Positions 14,999-24,658 are shown, counted from the first letter of the stretch. The stretch is DNA of 64,000 nucleotides from Bacteroidota bacterium (GCA_025963725.1 JAOQAE010000002.1:1-64000); one strand, 5' to 3'. The notes: generated by a model from the letters alone, not told the origin. A program made the numbers and translations.

Positions 14999-17900
14999 AT
15001 GCTACGCAAATTACCTTTTTTACTGGCTTGCCTGTTTATTTATCAGCCTGCTTCTGCCCAGGACTGGATCAGGAAAATGAATGATCCTTCCGTTAATTTT
15101 TACGATGTGCAATCTTCATTCAACCGTTACTGGAAGAAAGAAGAACGCAAAGAGAAAGTCCGGAGCTTCTTTAGTCCGCGCCGCGAAACCGAAGAGGAAA
15201 ATGAAGGGCTGATCCTGTACAAGCGCTGGGAAAGCTTTGTGGAGCCGCGCGTATCTCCTTCCGGCGACAGAAGCTTACTGCTCAACAATGCACTGGAGCT
15301 GGAAAAGATCATCAGCAGCCATTCCTACAGGAGCTCGAGGCAGGCCGGCGGTAACTGGCAGCCATTGGGCGCTTTTACAGTACCTACAAACGGAGGAGGG
15401 GCAGGCCGCCTGAATTGCGTCCGCTTTAATCCGCTTAACCCGAATATAACGTATGTTGGAGCGCCTGTGGGCGGACTCTGGATCAATAGCGGAGCCGGCT
15501 GGTCGACCAATACCGATGGGCTCCCTACGCTCGGCGTCAACGATATTGCCGTGGATCCTACAGATGCCAACGTGATGTATCTCGCTACCGGCGATATGGA
15601 TGCCGGCGATTCTTTTGGAGTGGGTGTGCTCAAATCAACCGATGGCGGCATCACCTGGAATATTACAGGCCTGAATACTTTGGTTTCCCAGGGAAGATAC
15701 GTGTCACGCGTGCTCATCAACCCGAACGACCATAACATGATCTTTGCAGGAACAAGCGTAGGTTTGTTCAAATCAACAGATGCAGGAATTACCTGGACGA
15801 GGACTCTCGCTTCCAACCCGGTCAGGGATATGGAGTTTAAGCCCGGCAACCCATCCGTGATCTATGCAGTTGCATCCAAAACACTTTACAGGTCCACCAA
15901 TACCGGCGACAGCTTTACCTCCGTTACCACGGGGCTGCCTGTCGGGACTACTGTTAACCGCGCCGCAATTGCCGTAACCGCAGCTGATCCGAACTATGTG
16001 TATATTATTTTTTCCAATGCAACTTCCAATGGCTTTTATGGCTTTTACCGCTCTTCCGACGGAGGCTCCACCTTCAGCACGCAGGCCACTTCGCCCAATT
16101 TATTAGGCTGGGATCCCAACGGCACCGACAGCGACGGACAAGGATGGTACACTCTTTCCATTGCAGCTTCCCCGGTGAATAAAGATGAAGTGATGGTTGG
16201 CGGTGTTAACGTATGGAAAACAGATGATGGCGGGCTCTCCTGGAATATTACCGGCCATTGGTACGGTGCAGGTTCTATCCCTTATGTGCATGCCGATATT
16301 CACGACCTCAATTACCGTCCCGACGGTAGCGCATGCTATGCAGCCTGCGATGGCGGCATCTTTGAAACGGTTGACGGCGGCGGGTCATGGCAGGATAAAA
16401 GCGATGGATTGCAGATTGGGCAGATGTACCGCCTCGGATGCGCTGCAACAAATGCAAACCTTGTGATCCAGGGCTGGCAGGATAACGGTACCAACCTCTA
16501 CAGCGCCGGCAGCTGGAAACGGCCGATCGGCGGCGACGGCTTCGAATGTTTTATCGACTGGAGCAATGATAACAACATGTTCGGCGAGCTTTATTACGGC
16601 GACATACAGCGCTCTACAAATGGCGGGGTCACCTTTAATGGGATCAAAAATAATATCACGGAGGATGGCGACTGGAATACACCATGGCAGCAGGATCCGA
16701 TCGATCCGCAAACGCTGTATGCCGCGTATAAGAACGTATGGAAATCAACCGATCTTGGAAATACCTGGACTGCGATCTCCTCTTTCGGAGGCGGAAACCA
16801 AAAGGCAATGGCCGTTGCGCCTTCCGATCCCAATTATATTTATGTGACCAATGGCACCACGCTCAGGAGGACAACCGATGGCGGCGCCAACTGGAATACC
16901 ATCAGCTACCCGCTCGCAGGAGTGGATGTGATCACGTATATCGCGGTGTCGCCAACCAATCCCGACAAGTTCTGGATTACGCGCTCCGGTTATGCTGCCG
17001 ATAACAAAGTGTACCGCAGCAATGATGGAGGCGCTACCTGGATCAATCTTTCCAGCGGCCTGCCGAACCTTCCGGCCAACTGCGTAGTTTGCCAGGCAGG
17101 CACCAATGATGGCATTTATGTAGGCCTCGATGCAGGCGTGTATTACCGCGATGATCTTACTCCGGGCTGGATGCCTTATTCCAACGGGCTTCCAAACACG
17201 GTGATCGACGAGCTGGAGATCCATTACGGCTCCAACAAGCTGCGTGCAGCCACGTATGGCAGGGGATTGTGGGAATCAGCGATCTATGATCCTTCGGCAA
17301 CAACACCATTCGCCAACTTTGCAGCCGATACCACAAGCGGCTGTCCGGGGCTCACGGTGCAGTACACCGACAGCTCCACCAATTCGCCGACTGCCTGGAG
17401 CTGGACCTTCCCGGGCGGAACGCCTTCCTCATCCACCTTGCAGAATCCGGTAGTGACGTACAATACACCGGGCTTATATCATGATGTAAAGCTGGTAGTT
17501 ACAAATGCTTCCGGAAGCGACTCTGCCACCAAATACAGCTATATCGCGATCAGCCCGCAGGTGATCCCGACCATTACGCTGAACGGCAACGATTCCATCT
17601 GCACCGGCACCAGCGTGCAGCTGAAAGGCTCTTATGCGCAAACGTACAGCTGGGTGCCAACGGGACAAACCTCGTACCTCATCACGGTGAACAGCACCGG
17701 CACATATTCCGTAAATGTGAAGGATGCATTTGGCTGTATGACCACTTCGCTGCCTGTAAATATTTACGTGTTTCCCGCAGTTTCCACTCCCACGATCACT
17801 GTGATCGGCGACACATTGTACTCCAGCGCTTCCTCCGGGAACCAGTGGTATTACAACGGCGCTGCCATCGGCGGGGCAACATCCAATTCCTATGTAATGG

Positions 17901-18256
17901 CCACCACAGGCGGCACCTATTATGTAATGGTAAGCGATAGCCTTGGCGTTTGCTCCAAAACATCTGCCGTGTTCGTAGGGATCAATGAAGCAAGCAGCAT
18001 CGGCCTAAGCTATAATTTATATCCTAATCCAAATAACGGCATAGGAACGCTGTCGGTGGTAACGCAGGAAAATTCTGTGTTGCAGCTCGAGGTCACCGAC
18101 GTGCTCGGTAAGCTCATCTACAGGGAAACGATCCGTGCAAAAGCAAACCAGGCATCGGAAAGCAGCATCGACCTTTCCGCTTACGGCAAAGGCATGTACC
18201 TGCTGAAGCTGAGCAATGAGAAGGGAAGCACATCACAAAAAATAATCATTTACTAA
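14999..18256 (+). CDS. Secreted multi-BNR/VPS10-like propeller protein with PKD domain and T9SS sorting domain
   Basis: The 1085-residue exported protein has a signal peptide (1-20, ending ASA-QD). Residues about 110-760 hold repeated BNR/sortilin-type blades with S/N-x-D-x-G-x-T-W cores (for example KSTDGGITWN, STDAGITWT, RTTDGGANWN, RSNDGGATWI), as in VPS10 and GH74-like propellers. A PKD-type domain follows (about 775-860, PTAWSWTFPGGTPSS), then an Ig-like stretch. The last 80 residues are a type A T9SS sorting domain (YNLYPNPNNG ... GKGMYLLKLSNEKG). It should cross the outer membrane by T9SS and be attached or released. GH74 catalytic Asp residues were not identified, so enzymatic activity is uncertain; it may be an adhesin or binding scaffold. 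Confidence 0.88.
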   Translation: MLRKLPFLLACLFIYQPASAQDWIRKMNDPSVNFYDVQSSFNRYWKKEERKEKVRSFFSPRRETEEENEGLILYKRWESFVEPRVSPSGDRSLLLNNALELEKIISSHSYRSSRQAGGNWQPLGAFTVPTNGGGAGRLNCVRFNPLNPNITYVGAPVGGLWINSGAGWSTNTDGLPTLGVNDIAVDPTDANVMYLATGDMDAGDSFGVGVLKSTDGGITWNITGLNTLVSQGRYVSRVLINPNDHNMIFAGTSVGLFKSTDAGITWTRTLASNPVRDMEFKPGNPSVIYAVASKTLYRSTNTGDSFTSVTTGLPVGTTVNRAAIAVTAADPNYVYIIFSNATSNGFYGFYRSSDGGSTFSTQATSPNLLGWDPNGTDSDGQGWYTLSIAASPVNKDEVMVGGVNVWKTDDGGLSWNITGHWYGAGSIPYVHADIHDLNYRPDGSACYAACDGGIFETVDGGGSWQDKSDGLQIGQMYRLGCAATNANLVIQGWQDNGTNLYSAGSWKRPIGGDGFECFIDWSNDNNMFGELYYGDIQRSTNGGVTFNGIKNNITEDGDWNTPWQQDPIDPQTLYAAYKNVWKSTDLGNTWTAISSFGGGNQKAMAVAPSDPNYIYVTNGTTLRRTTDGGANWNTISYPLAGVDVITYIAVSPTNPDKFWITRSGYAADNKVYRSNDGGATWINLSSGLPNLPANCVVCQAGTNDGIYVGLDAGVYYRDDLTPGWMPYSNGLPNTVIDELEIHYGSNKLRAATYGRGLWESAIYDPSATTPFANFAADTTSGCPGLTVQYTDSSTNSPTAWSWTFPGGTPSSSTLQNPVVTYNTPGLYHDVKLVVTNASGSDSATKYSYIAISPQVIPTITLNGNDSICTGTSVQLKGSYAQTYSWVPTGQTSYLITVNSTGTYSVNVKDAFGCMTTSLPVNIYVFPAVSTPTITVIGDTLYSSASSGNQWYYNGAAIGGATSNSYVMATTGGTYYVMVSDSLGVCSKTSAVFVGINEASSIGLSYNLYPNPNNGIGTLSVVTQENSVLQLEVTDVLGKLIYRETIRAKANQASESSIDLSAYGKGMYLLKLSNEKGSTSQKIIIY

Positions 18257-18284
18257 TGATTAAAATGTTTGCAACAGATCATCT

Positions 18285-20375
18285 ATGAGATCTTCTAAGC
18301 TGTTTGTTTTCTTCTTTATTTTTTCTTTCACCGGGCTGTTTGCGCAGCCGGATATCGATTCCCTTCAAAAGGAACTGGCGAAGGCTGCTGCGGATACTTC
18401 CCGCATTCATATACTTTCCGGGCTGGCAAGCTCTTACTTCAGGGATAATAATTTCGAAAAGACGAAGGATTGCGCCGATCAGATAGCAGTGCTTGCGGAG
18501 AAAACAAAGAACCATAAAGGGCAGGCAAGGGCTTACGAGATCTATGGCCTGCTCGATGATGCCAGGAGCGATTTTGATGCGGCCCTTCAGAACTATGCAC
18601 TCGCGCTTCCGCTTTACGAAAAGGAAGGCGATGCTTACAACACGTCGATCCTTCACCAGGACATTGCAAATGCCTATTACAGCCTCGGCACAAACGATAA
18701 GGCGCTGAAGCATTATATGGAATCGCTGAAGCTGCGCGAGCAGATGGGCGACAGCAGCGCTATGGCCAGCTCCTACATGGGAATGAGCAATGTGTACGGG
18801 CAGATGAACCGCCATGACCTCTCCCTCGACTTCGCTAAAAAAGCGTTGCGCCTCAAGCAGAAATACAATGAGCAGCGCATGGTATCGTGGCTGCTGAACA
18901 ATATCGGCGCCATTTATCTTGAAAGCGGAGATACAGCTTCGGCCCTGCCATATTATTCAAGGTCGGTGGAATTGAAGAAGCAGCTCAACGATCAATATGG
19001 ATTAGCTACAACCTACAAGAACATCGGTACGATCGAGCTGCGAAAAAAGCAGTATGCGGCAGCGCTTGGCCATTACCGTCTGGCGCTTGAGATCCGCATG
19101 AAGCTGAACCCCGATGATGCCTATGAAATGGCGGTTTGCTTTGATGATATCGGTTCGGTGTACATGGACATGGGAATGAACGACAGCGCCGTTCATTACA
19201 TAGCCCAAGCGATTGAGCTGGGCGAAAAAATAAACTCCTGGGAGCTGCTGCGCCTGCCGTATTCCAACATGGCGCAGGTGCTTGCCAAAAAAGGAGATTA
19301 CGAGGGAGCCTACAAGTACGAGCTGAAATACCGCGCTGCAAAGGATTCTACACTGAGCAGCGAGACCAACGCACTCATGACGGAGATGGCGGCGAAGTAT
19401 GATAATGAGAAGAAGGAGCAGCGGATAGCGCTGCAGGAGCTGGAGCTCAGCGACCAGAAGAAAATGAACATCCTTGTAATTGCTGTTGCCCTGTTTGCGG
19501 TATTGCTGGCCTTTGTAATGCTTCGCGGCTACCTCAGCAAGAAGAAAGCAAATCGTCAGCTGCAGGAAAAGAACGAGCTGATCGAGCATCAGAAAGCGCT
19601 GGTGGAAGAGAAGAACAAGGATATCACCGATAGCATTCACTATGCACAGCGCATCCAGCGGGCCATCCTGCCTTCGGCCGAATACCAGCAGAAGCTGATC
19701 CCGGATTCGTTCACGCTGTTCAGGCCGAAGGATATTGTAAGCGGCGACTTTTACTGGATGGAGCAATGGAATGGCAAAACCGTGATCGCCGTGGTGGATT
19801 GCACGGGGCACGGTGTTCCGGGTGCATTTATGACCTTTGTTGCCTACAGCCTTTTGAATGAGGCCGTGCTGGAGCATGGTATTTCCGATCCTGCGGCTGT
19901 TTTAAACGAGATGCGCAGAAACCTGAACAGGATGCTGCGGCAGAAAAATGATGCGGAAGCCCTGAAGGATGGGATGGATATTTCCATCTGCGTGCTCGAC
20001 CGTAATACGATGACGCTTGACTATGCCGGCGCCTATAATCCCTTATGGCTTGTGCGGAACGGAACGCTGAGGGAAACCAAAGCCGATAAGCAGCCCATTG
20101 GCGTATTTACCGGCGAAGGGGAGAAGCCATTTACAACGCATAGCATTGCCCTTGAAAAAGGCGACGTGATCTACCTGTTTACGGATGGTTACGCAGATCA
20201 GTTTGGCGGCGACAAAGGGAAAAAATTCAAGTATAAATCACTGCAGCAACTGCTGGCCTCTCTCCACGATAAGCCAATGGGAGAGCAAAAAGCGGAGCTC
20301 GACCGCACGTTTGAAAGCTGGAAAGGCAGGCTGGAGCAGCTCGATGATGTATGTGTGTTTGGGATGAGGATTTAG
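18285..20375 (+). CDS. TPR-SpoIIE (PP2C-type) serine phosphatase sensor
   Basis: The 696-residue protein has a signal peptide (1-20), about seven tetratricopeptide repeats (about 30-370) in the periplasm, one membrane helix (about 394-412, NILVIAVALFAVLLAFVML), a coiled coil (about 415-445), and a cytoplasmic SpoIIE-type PP2C domain (about 450-696). The linker IHYAQRIQRAILPS is the hallmark of this Bacteroidota family. Metal-binding Asp residues are visible in VSGDFYWM (about 485) and VVDCTGHGVPGAFM (about 504), with LFTDGYADQFGG later. Such proteins dephosphorylate anti-anti-sigma factors (STAS) in partner-switching pathways. No STAS or anti-sigma gene lies next to it. It starts 28 bp after the T9SS propeller gene, possibly co-transcribed. 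Confidence 0.9.
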   Translation: MRSSKLFVFFFIFSFTGLFAQPDIDSLQKELAKAAADTSRIHILSGLASSYFRDNNFEKTKDCADQIAVLAEKTKNHKGQARAYEIYGLLDDARSDFDAALQNYALALPLYEKEGDAYNTSILHQDIANAYYSLGTNDKALKHYMESLKLREQMGDSSAMASSYMGMSNVYGQMNRHDLSLDFAKKALRLKQKYNEQRMVSWLLNNIGAIYLESGDTASALPYYSRSVELKKQLNDQYGLATTYKNIGTIELRKKQYAAALGHYRLALEIRMKLNPDDAYEMAVCFDDIGSVYMDMGMNDSAVHYIAQAIELGEKINSWELLRLPYSNMAQVLAKKGDYEGAYKYELKYRAAKDSTLSSETNALMTEMAAKYDNEKKEQRIALQELELSDQKKMNILVIAVALFAVLLAFVMLRGYLSKKKANRQLQEKNELIEHQKALVEEKNKDITDSIHYAQRIQRAILPSAEYQQKLIPDSFTLFRPKDIVSGDFYWMEQWNGKTVIAVVDCTGHGVPGAFMTFVAYSLLNEAVLEHGISDPAAVLNEMRRNLNRMLRQKNDAEALKDGMDISICVLDRNTMTLDYAGAYNPLWLVRNGTLRETKADKQPIGVFTGEGEKPFTTHSIALEKGDVIYLFTDGYADQFGGDKGKKFKYKSLQQLLASLHDKPMGEQKAELDRTFESWKGRLEQLDDVCVFGMRI

Positions 20376-20383
20376 AAGTTAAA

Positions 20384-21760
20384 TTAATTCACCACCACCT
20401 TTTTCACCTGCCTGTTAGTTCCCTGTATGATCTCGATGGTATAAACGCCTTTTGAGCAGCCGCTGAGATCGATCTCTTTTTTATACTCACCTCCATGATC
20501 CTTAACGGTTTCCGAATATAGCTGCCGGCCTTCATTGTCGGTAACCTTCAGTTGAAGATCCTGTTTCTCTGCCGAGTTGTACAACAAGGTAACCATGCTG
20601 CCGGAAGGATTCGGAAAAAGAGCGATCGCAGGAGGATCATTCCCCGTTTCTTTCACTGCCGTTGCTCCCTCTTCCGATACTTTAATAAGTAAAGCATCGT
20701 GGTTATCGGTATTCTCGTACGCAGCCACATAAACGTTGTTCCCCGATTTTATAACATCGGTGGTTAAGTAAGCTCCTACCGGGAAATTATATACGAGGGT
20801 ATCGTGTGAGAACTTGATAAGCGCAGATCCTTCGAAATGAGTTCCTCCCGCATCGGCATAGCTGCCGGTTGTGTATACATCGGCCTGGTGGCAATACACC
20901 GTCGACAGGTAATGTTGAGAAACATACAGATCGTACATTAAATTGGTATTGAAATCAAGTTTGTGAATGCTGGAGCCCTGCTCGCTATAGCAATTCCCCA
21001 AACTGTTTATATCAATTAAAATTCCCGAGGAATAATTGGAATTCACTTCCAGCCCTGTCGCATTGTATTTTTTAATGTAATCACTGGCCGTGGAGTAATC
21101 ATATACGCTCACAAAAATATTATTGGTGTCGAAAACTGCCATGTCCTTGGCTGCATCAACGCTTAAGCACTTGCTCCATAGATAGCTGCCGTCGGAAGCC
21201 GAGTACCTCGCAAGAAAATTATGGGAACAAGGTCCGGAGGATAAATACCCGGCGAAGGACCGGCCGAGAAAATAGATCTCCCCGTCAACCACCTTGCAGG
21301 TAACATTTGAAACGTTCAAAAACATTTTTGCCCATAAAACATGCCCTTCAAGGTCATATTTCACGAGGTAGGAGGAAGTGTAAGCTGAATCGGGCTTTGT
21401 AAGGCGGATGCTGTCAAATTGTAATAATTTATTATCGCCGCCTGTAGAATTCCCGGCTAAGTAGAGCGCATTGCCGGTACAGACCAGGGCTGTAGGGTAG
21501 GAGCTGCGCACTTCTACAGTATCGAACCAGAGCAGGCCGCCTGTAGAATCGTATTTGTGTACGAAAATGCCCTGGGGGCCTGTTCCGTGGTAAGATGTGC
21601 TGTAGCCGCCGCAGGCATAAATATTACCGTTCGCGTCGGCCGCGAGCTCTGCGATGCTGGATGCAAAGTTATACTGGATCGTGTTCTCCCAGGCTATTTG
21701 CTGGCTATAGCTGCGGAAACATGCATGAATGATAATGAATGTAAGTATGAGCTTCTTCAT
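20384..21760 (-). CDS. Secreted beta-propeller-like protein with T9SS sorting domain
   Basis: The 458-residue protein has a signal peptide (1-19, SYS-QQ). A central region (about 25-360) of repeated LxKYDxxGxxLWxK-type strands (for example FVHKYDSTGGLLWFD, LVKYDLEGHVLWAK) resembles SBBP beta-propeller repeats. A C-terminal type A T9SS sorting domain (about 380-458) contains FPNPSGSMVTLLY and ends GVYTIEIIQGTNRQVKKVVVN. It is therefore probably surface-attached cargo. No catalytic motif was found. It converges on the TPR-SpoIIE gene with an 8-bp gap and no obvious terminator between them. Confidence 0.82.
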   Translation of the reverse strand: MKKLILTFIIIHACFRSYSQQIAWENTIQYNFASSIAELAADANGNIYACGGYSTSYHGTGPQGIFVHKYDSTGGLLWFDTVEVRSSYPTALVCTGNALYLAGNSTGGDNKLLQFDSIRLTKPDSAYTSSYLVKYDLEGHVLWAKMFLNVSNVTCKVVDGEIYFLGRSFAGYLSSGPCSHNFLARYSASDGSYLWSKCLSVDAAKDMAVFDTNNIFVSVYDYSTASDYIKKYNATGLEVNSNYSSGILIDINSLGNCYSEQGSSIHKLDFNTNLMYDLYVSQHYLSTVYCHQADVYTTGSYADAGGTHFEGSALIKFSHDTLVYNFPVGAYLTTDVIKSGNNVYVAAYENTDNHDALLIKVSEEGATAVKETGNDPPAIALFPNPSGSMVTLLYNSAEKQDLQLKVTDNEGRQLYSETVKDHGGEYKKEIDLSGCSKGVYTIEIIQGTNRQVKKVVVN

Positions 21761-21826
21761 GGAACAGGTTTTAATACTTCTTGCGATACAAAAAATATTC
21801 CTGTGGAATAGATAGTTCCGGGTGGA

Positions 21827-22540
21827 TTAAAATCCGAGGTAGTAATCCTTCGTCAGCTCCTTGTACGCATCGGTATAGGAATGCCGTTCATCCTCTTCAA
21901 TGGTGATGGAATCTTCGGAGAAGGTTTTGCGCGTGAACTCGAAGCGCATGAGCCAGCGCTTTTCGGGCTTGTCGGTACGCGTGATCACACGGGTAAGCTT
22001 GGTGAGGAATAGCTTATGCTCTTCGGCAAGGTCCCTGAACTGCTCGCTTTCCTTGGTCGGCAGGATCACATAAAATTTGCCGTCGGGGTTGAGCAATGCA
22101 AGTACGCCCTTCAGCAGGTCGTCATAAGGCAGCTGGTCGGTGTGCCGCGCGTTGCTCCGCGACTCTTCCGATGCTTTGGAGGAATCAATGAAAAAAGGCG
22201 GGTTGCTCACGATCAGGTCGTATTTCTGGTCATGCTCCTTTACGTACTGCTGCAGCGAAATGTGGTGAACATGGATATGCTCCTTCCATTTGCAGGCAGC
22301 CACGTTCTCGGTGGCCTGGATGTATGCGTTGTTGTCGATGTCGATCGCGTCGATCATCGCGTTGGAGCGCTGTGCAAGCATCAGCGCAATAATGCCCGTG
22401 CCTGTGCCGATGTCGAGAATGGAATTTGCATTGGAGGGATTTACCCATGAACCCAGCAGAACAGCATCTGTGCCGACCTTCATCGCGCACTTGTCCTGCA
22501 TTATCTTGAATTGTTTAAAAACAAATTCCTGGCTGGCCAT
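21827..22540 (-). CDS. trmN6: tRNA1(Val) adenine-37 N6-methyltransferase
   Basis: The 237-residue class I SAM methyltransferase is of the YfiC/TrmN6 type, which modifies A37 of tRNA-Val. It shows the entry segment FKQFKIMQDKCAMKVGTDAVLLG, the SAM loop DIGTGTGIIALMLAQ, the acidic strand IDAIDIDN, and the N6-adenine catalytic motif NPPF in IVSNPPFFIDSSK. Length and motif order match the family. It is the last gene of a leftward group with rimM and a DinB-like gene, all close to rpsP, consistent with a translation-related cluster. Confidence 0.92.
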   Translation of the reverse strand: MASQEFVFKQFKIMQDKCAMKVGTDAVLLGSWVNPSNANSILDIGTGTGIIALMLAQRSNAMIDAIDIDNNAYIQATENVAACKWKEHIHVHHISLQQYVKEHDQKYDLIVSNPPFFIDSSKASEESRSNARHTDQLPYDDLLKGVLALLNPDGKFYVILPTKESEQFRDLAEEHKLFLTKLTRVITRTDKPEKRWLMRFEFTRKTFSEDSITIEEDERHSYTDAYKELTKDYYLGF

Positions 22541-22624
22541 AAAAGTTCATTAAGGCTGGAAGCGTTAATGGTTTCGGTTTAAATCTATAATAAAGTTAAT
22601 CTAAATTCTTCAGAAAACAAGGTT

Positions 22625-23188
22625 TTATTCAATTTCCTCTTTGTCTTCGTCCTTGTCTGCCTGCGGGCTCAGATAAATATCGATAAGGCCTTCCGGCGCG
22701 TGCAGCGCAATGGTTTTTGCATCCCGGTCGATGCTGATGATGAACTCATCCTTCACGGGGATAAGGATCTCCGTTTCTCCTTTTTTGATCTGGAACAGTG
22801 CCTGTGTGGGATAATCAAGCACATTCTTAATGATGCCGATATCGCCATACACTTTGTCTGTTGCGGCAAATCCCAGCACTTCATGGTAATAGAATTTTTT
22901 GCCTTTCAGCGGCGGCAGGAAGCTGAGCGGAAGGTAAAGCGAGTTGCGCGTGATCTGCTCGGCCCTTTCGGTGGTGTTCACGCCATCGAACGTTACCTTG
23001 GCGCCGTTGCCTCTCATCTCTATGTGCGTGATGAAGAAGGGCACCAGCTCCTTGTTGATCTCCACGAAGATCGATTCGAGCTTGCGGTAGCGGCTCACAT
23101 CATCCACATCCAGGATAAGCAGCAGCTCGCCTTTGTTGCCAACTGTTTTTGAAATGTACCCGAGGTTAAAACATTCGTCTTTATTCAT
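22625..23188 (-). CDS. rimM: Ribosome maturation factor RimM
   Basis: The 187-residue protein assists late assembly of the 30S head and binds S19. The N-terminal beta-barrel begins CFNLGYISKTVGNKGELLLILDVDD, and the PRC-barrel C-terminal half includes FYYHEVLGFAATDKVYGDIGII and EILIPVKDEFI. The frame extends to a TTG at 23206, but ATG 23188 gives the canonical start and a smaller (8-bp) overlap with the upstream DinB-like gene. In many bacteria rpsP, rimM, trmD and rplS are adjacent; here only rpsP and rimM are near each other, with a DinB-like gene between. Confidence 0.93.
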   Translation of the reverse strand: MNKDECFNLGYISKTVGNKGELLLILDVDDVSRYRKLESIFVEINKELVPFFITHIEMRGNGAKVTFDGVNTTERAEQITRNSLYLPLSFLPPLKGKKFYYHEVLGFAATDKVYGDIGIIKNVLDYPTQALFQIKKGETEILIPVKDEFIISIDRDAKTIALHAPEGLIDIYLSPQADKDEDKEEIE

Positions 23189-23714
23189 GATCTTTATTTT
23201 GTGCAAGGATTAGCTGTAAGTGTCCGCAATGCTGCTTTCCGTGCCATGCATACAGGGCAACGAATTCATCCAGCCGGAATTCGCGGTTGTATTCGGGGTG
23301 AATGTATTTCTTTGAAAAGTCGCTTTCGCTCATCGCCTTCAGCACCCAGATCCAGCGTTCGTGTATGGCTTCCACCATTTTCAGGGAAGAGGCAATGGGT
23401 GCATGCTTTGCATCTTCCAGCGCGCACCATGCATCCTGGTCATAAGGCTTGATCACTGGGGACTCTTCCGTGAGCGCCAGCTTTACGCGGATCAATGCGT
23501 TGGAATGGCTGTCGGCAATGTGGTGAATGATCTGCCGGGCAGTCCAACCGCCGGGGCGGTAGCTTATTTCCAGCTGCTCATTGCTGAGCCGTTCCGCAAG
23601 CACATTGAGCAGTGCAGGCAGGGCCGCGATCTCTTCGATGTGCGTTGCGGTGTCGCTCTTTGAATAGGCCTTGCCGTATTCAAACCTGCCGTAAGGATAT
23701 TTTAAATGTCCCAT
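23181..23714 (-). CDS. DinB/YfiT-family putative metal-dependent protein (bacillithiol-transferase-like)
   Basis: The 177-residue four-helix-bundle protein is of the YfiT branch of DinB. The metal ligands are visible: WTARQIIHHIADSH and, near the C-terminus, WHGKQHCGHLQLIL. The opening KYPYGRFEY and the YRPGGWTARQ segment are typical of putative thiol S-transferases. The frame continues upstream to a GTG, but ATG 23714 gives the usual family start. It lies between rpsP and rimM, after the rpsP terminator, and overlaps rimM by 8 bp. Family members are linked to bacillithiol or DNA-damage responses, but the substrate here is unknown. Confidence 0.85.
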   Translation of the reverse strand: MGHLKYPYGRFEYGKAYSKSDTATHIEEIAALPALLNVLAERLSNEQLEISYRPGGWTARQIIHHIADSHSNALIRVKLALTEESPVIKPYDQDAWCALEDAKHAPIASSLKMVEAIHERWIWVLKAMSESDFSKKYIHPEYNREFRLDEFVALYAWHGKQHCGHLQLILAQNKDHE

Positions 23715-23766
23715 TGTTTTAAAAAATAAACGCACATCATTCCGAATGTAGGAACAACTTTAAATA

Positions 23767-23798
23767 AAACAGGCACCCTTCATGAAGGATGCCTGTTT
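23767..23798 (-). terminator. rpsP terminator
   Basis: On the minus strand the hairpin AAACAGGCA...TGCCTGTTT with an inner CCTTCATGAAGG palindrome is followed by TTTTATTT, just after the S16 stop codon. It should separate rpsP from the DinB-rimM-trmN6 genes at least partly. Confidence 0.85.
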
Positions 23799-23818
23799 GA
23801 GATAATGCATTAAATAAA

Positions 23819-24355
23819 TTATGCTTCTGCTTCTGCTTCCGGTGTTGCAGGAGCTTCAGCCTCAGGAGCCGCTGTTTCTTCAACTGCTGCAGGAGGAGGA
23901 GTATTTTTTGCTTCGATCTTGGCAGCTTTAGCAGCTTTTGCTTCTGCTTCGGCAGCCATACGTTTTTTATACGCATCTTTCTTAGCATTGTCAAGCTTGC
24001 TTACTTTGCCTTCTACTTTCGCATCTTTTTCAGAAACCCATTTAGCAAATTTTGCATCTGCCTGTTCCTGGGTTAAAGCGCCTTTTGTAACACCACCCTG
24101 TAAGTGGTTCCTGTACAGGATCCCTTTGTAAGAAAGGATCGCGCGGCAAGTGTCTGTAGGCTGCGCACCATTGTTTAACCATGTAAGCGCTTTGTCGCTG
24201 TCGATTAAAATAGTTGCAGGATTTGTAGTTGGGTTGTACGTACCAATTTTCTCAATGAACTTTCCATCACGAGGTGCACGACCATCCGCAATTACAATAT
24301 GGAAGAAAGCCGCAGCTTTTTTACCATGACGTTGTAATCTGATTTTTACTGGCAT
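23819..24355 (-). CDS. rpsP: 30S ribosomal protein S16 with acidic/alanine-rich tail
   Basis: S16 binds 16S rRNA in the 30S body. The core (1 to about 85) is canonical: MPVKIRLQRHGKKAAAFFHI, VIADGRAPRDGKFIEKIGTYNP and the later LNNGAQPTDT segment. The remaining 90 residues form an extension, first lysine-rich then almost pure Ala/Glu/Pro and ending in an alternating EAEA run. S16 is about 80-90 residues in E. coli; long low-complexity tails are usual in Bacteroidota. It has its own promoter and terminator. Confidence 0.96.
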   Translation of the reverse strand: MPVKIRLQRHGKKAAAFFHIVIADGRAPRDGKFIEKIGTYNPTTNPATILIDSDKALTWLNNGAQPTDTCRAILSYKGILYRNHLQGGVTKGALTQEQADAKFAKWVSEKDAKVEGKVSKLDNAKKDAYKKRMAAEAEAKAAKAAKIEAKNTPPPAAVEETAAPEAEAPATPEAEAEA

Positions 24356-24429
24356 TTGTTTTTTGTTTTTATGTCCGGCTTACCCGAAGTCAGACTGATT
24401 AATAATGTTCCCAATTCATTTTGGGAGGG

Positions 24430-24462
24430 CAAAGATACAAAATCTATTCGGAATCACACAAA
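24430..24462 (-). promoter_or_regulatory. rpsP promoter
   Basis: Minus strand: TTTG (24459-24462), 21 bp, TATCTTTG (24430-24437). This fits the Bacteroidota TTTG/TAnnTTTG consensus and leaves a leader of about 70 bases before the rpsP ATG. Confidence 0.75.
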
Positions 24463-24607
24463 ATGTCTCCGCAAAAATACGCCTGTTTTGCCATTGAACG
24501 TATGAGTACAGGACAAATACCCTGTAAATACCTTATTCTCAGCCCCGGACAGCAGAAGCTTCCATCACCTAAACGGCTTGTTTTATCAGACGAACCGGAT
24601 AATTTTA

Positions 24608-24638
24608 TTGTTAAACCCAACTTTTATTAGTACTTTTG
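24608..24638 (+). promoter_or_regulatory. Universal stress protein promoter
   Basis: TTG (24608-24610), 20 bp, TACTTTTG (24631-24638), about 20 bases before the ATG. Good match to the phylum consensus. Confidence 0.75.
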
Positions 24639-24658
24639 CAAAAAATTAATCATATACT

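Larger units (their letters stand above)
24356..24658. other. Divergent promoter region between rpsP and usp
   Basis: This 303-bp gap holds the leftward rpsP promoter (24430-24462) and the rightward usp promoter (24608-24638). The middle 145 bases show no hairpin, repeat or convincing gene; the small ORF there lacks family features. Confidence 0.7.

Noticed and set aside
24421-24630. 69-residue ORF between rpsP and usp
   Set aside because: It spans both promoter regions and has no family features.
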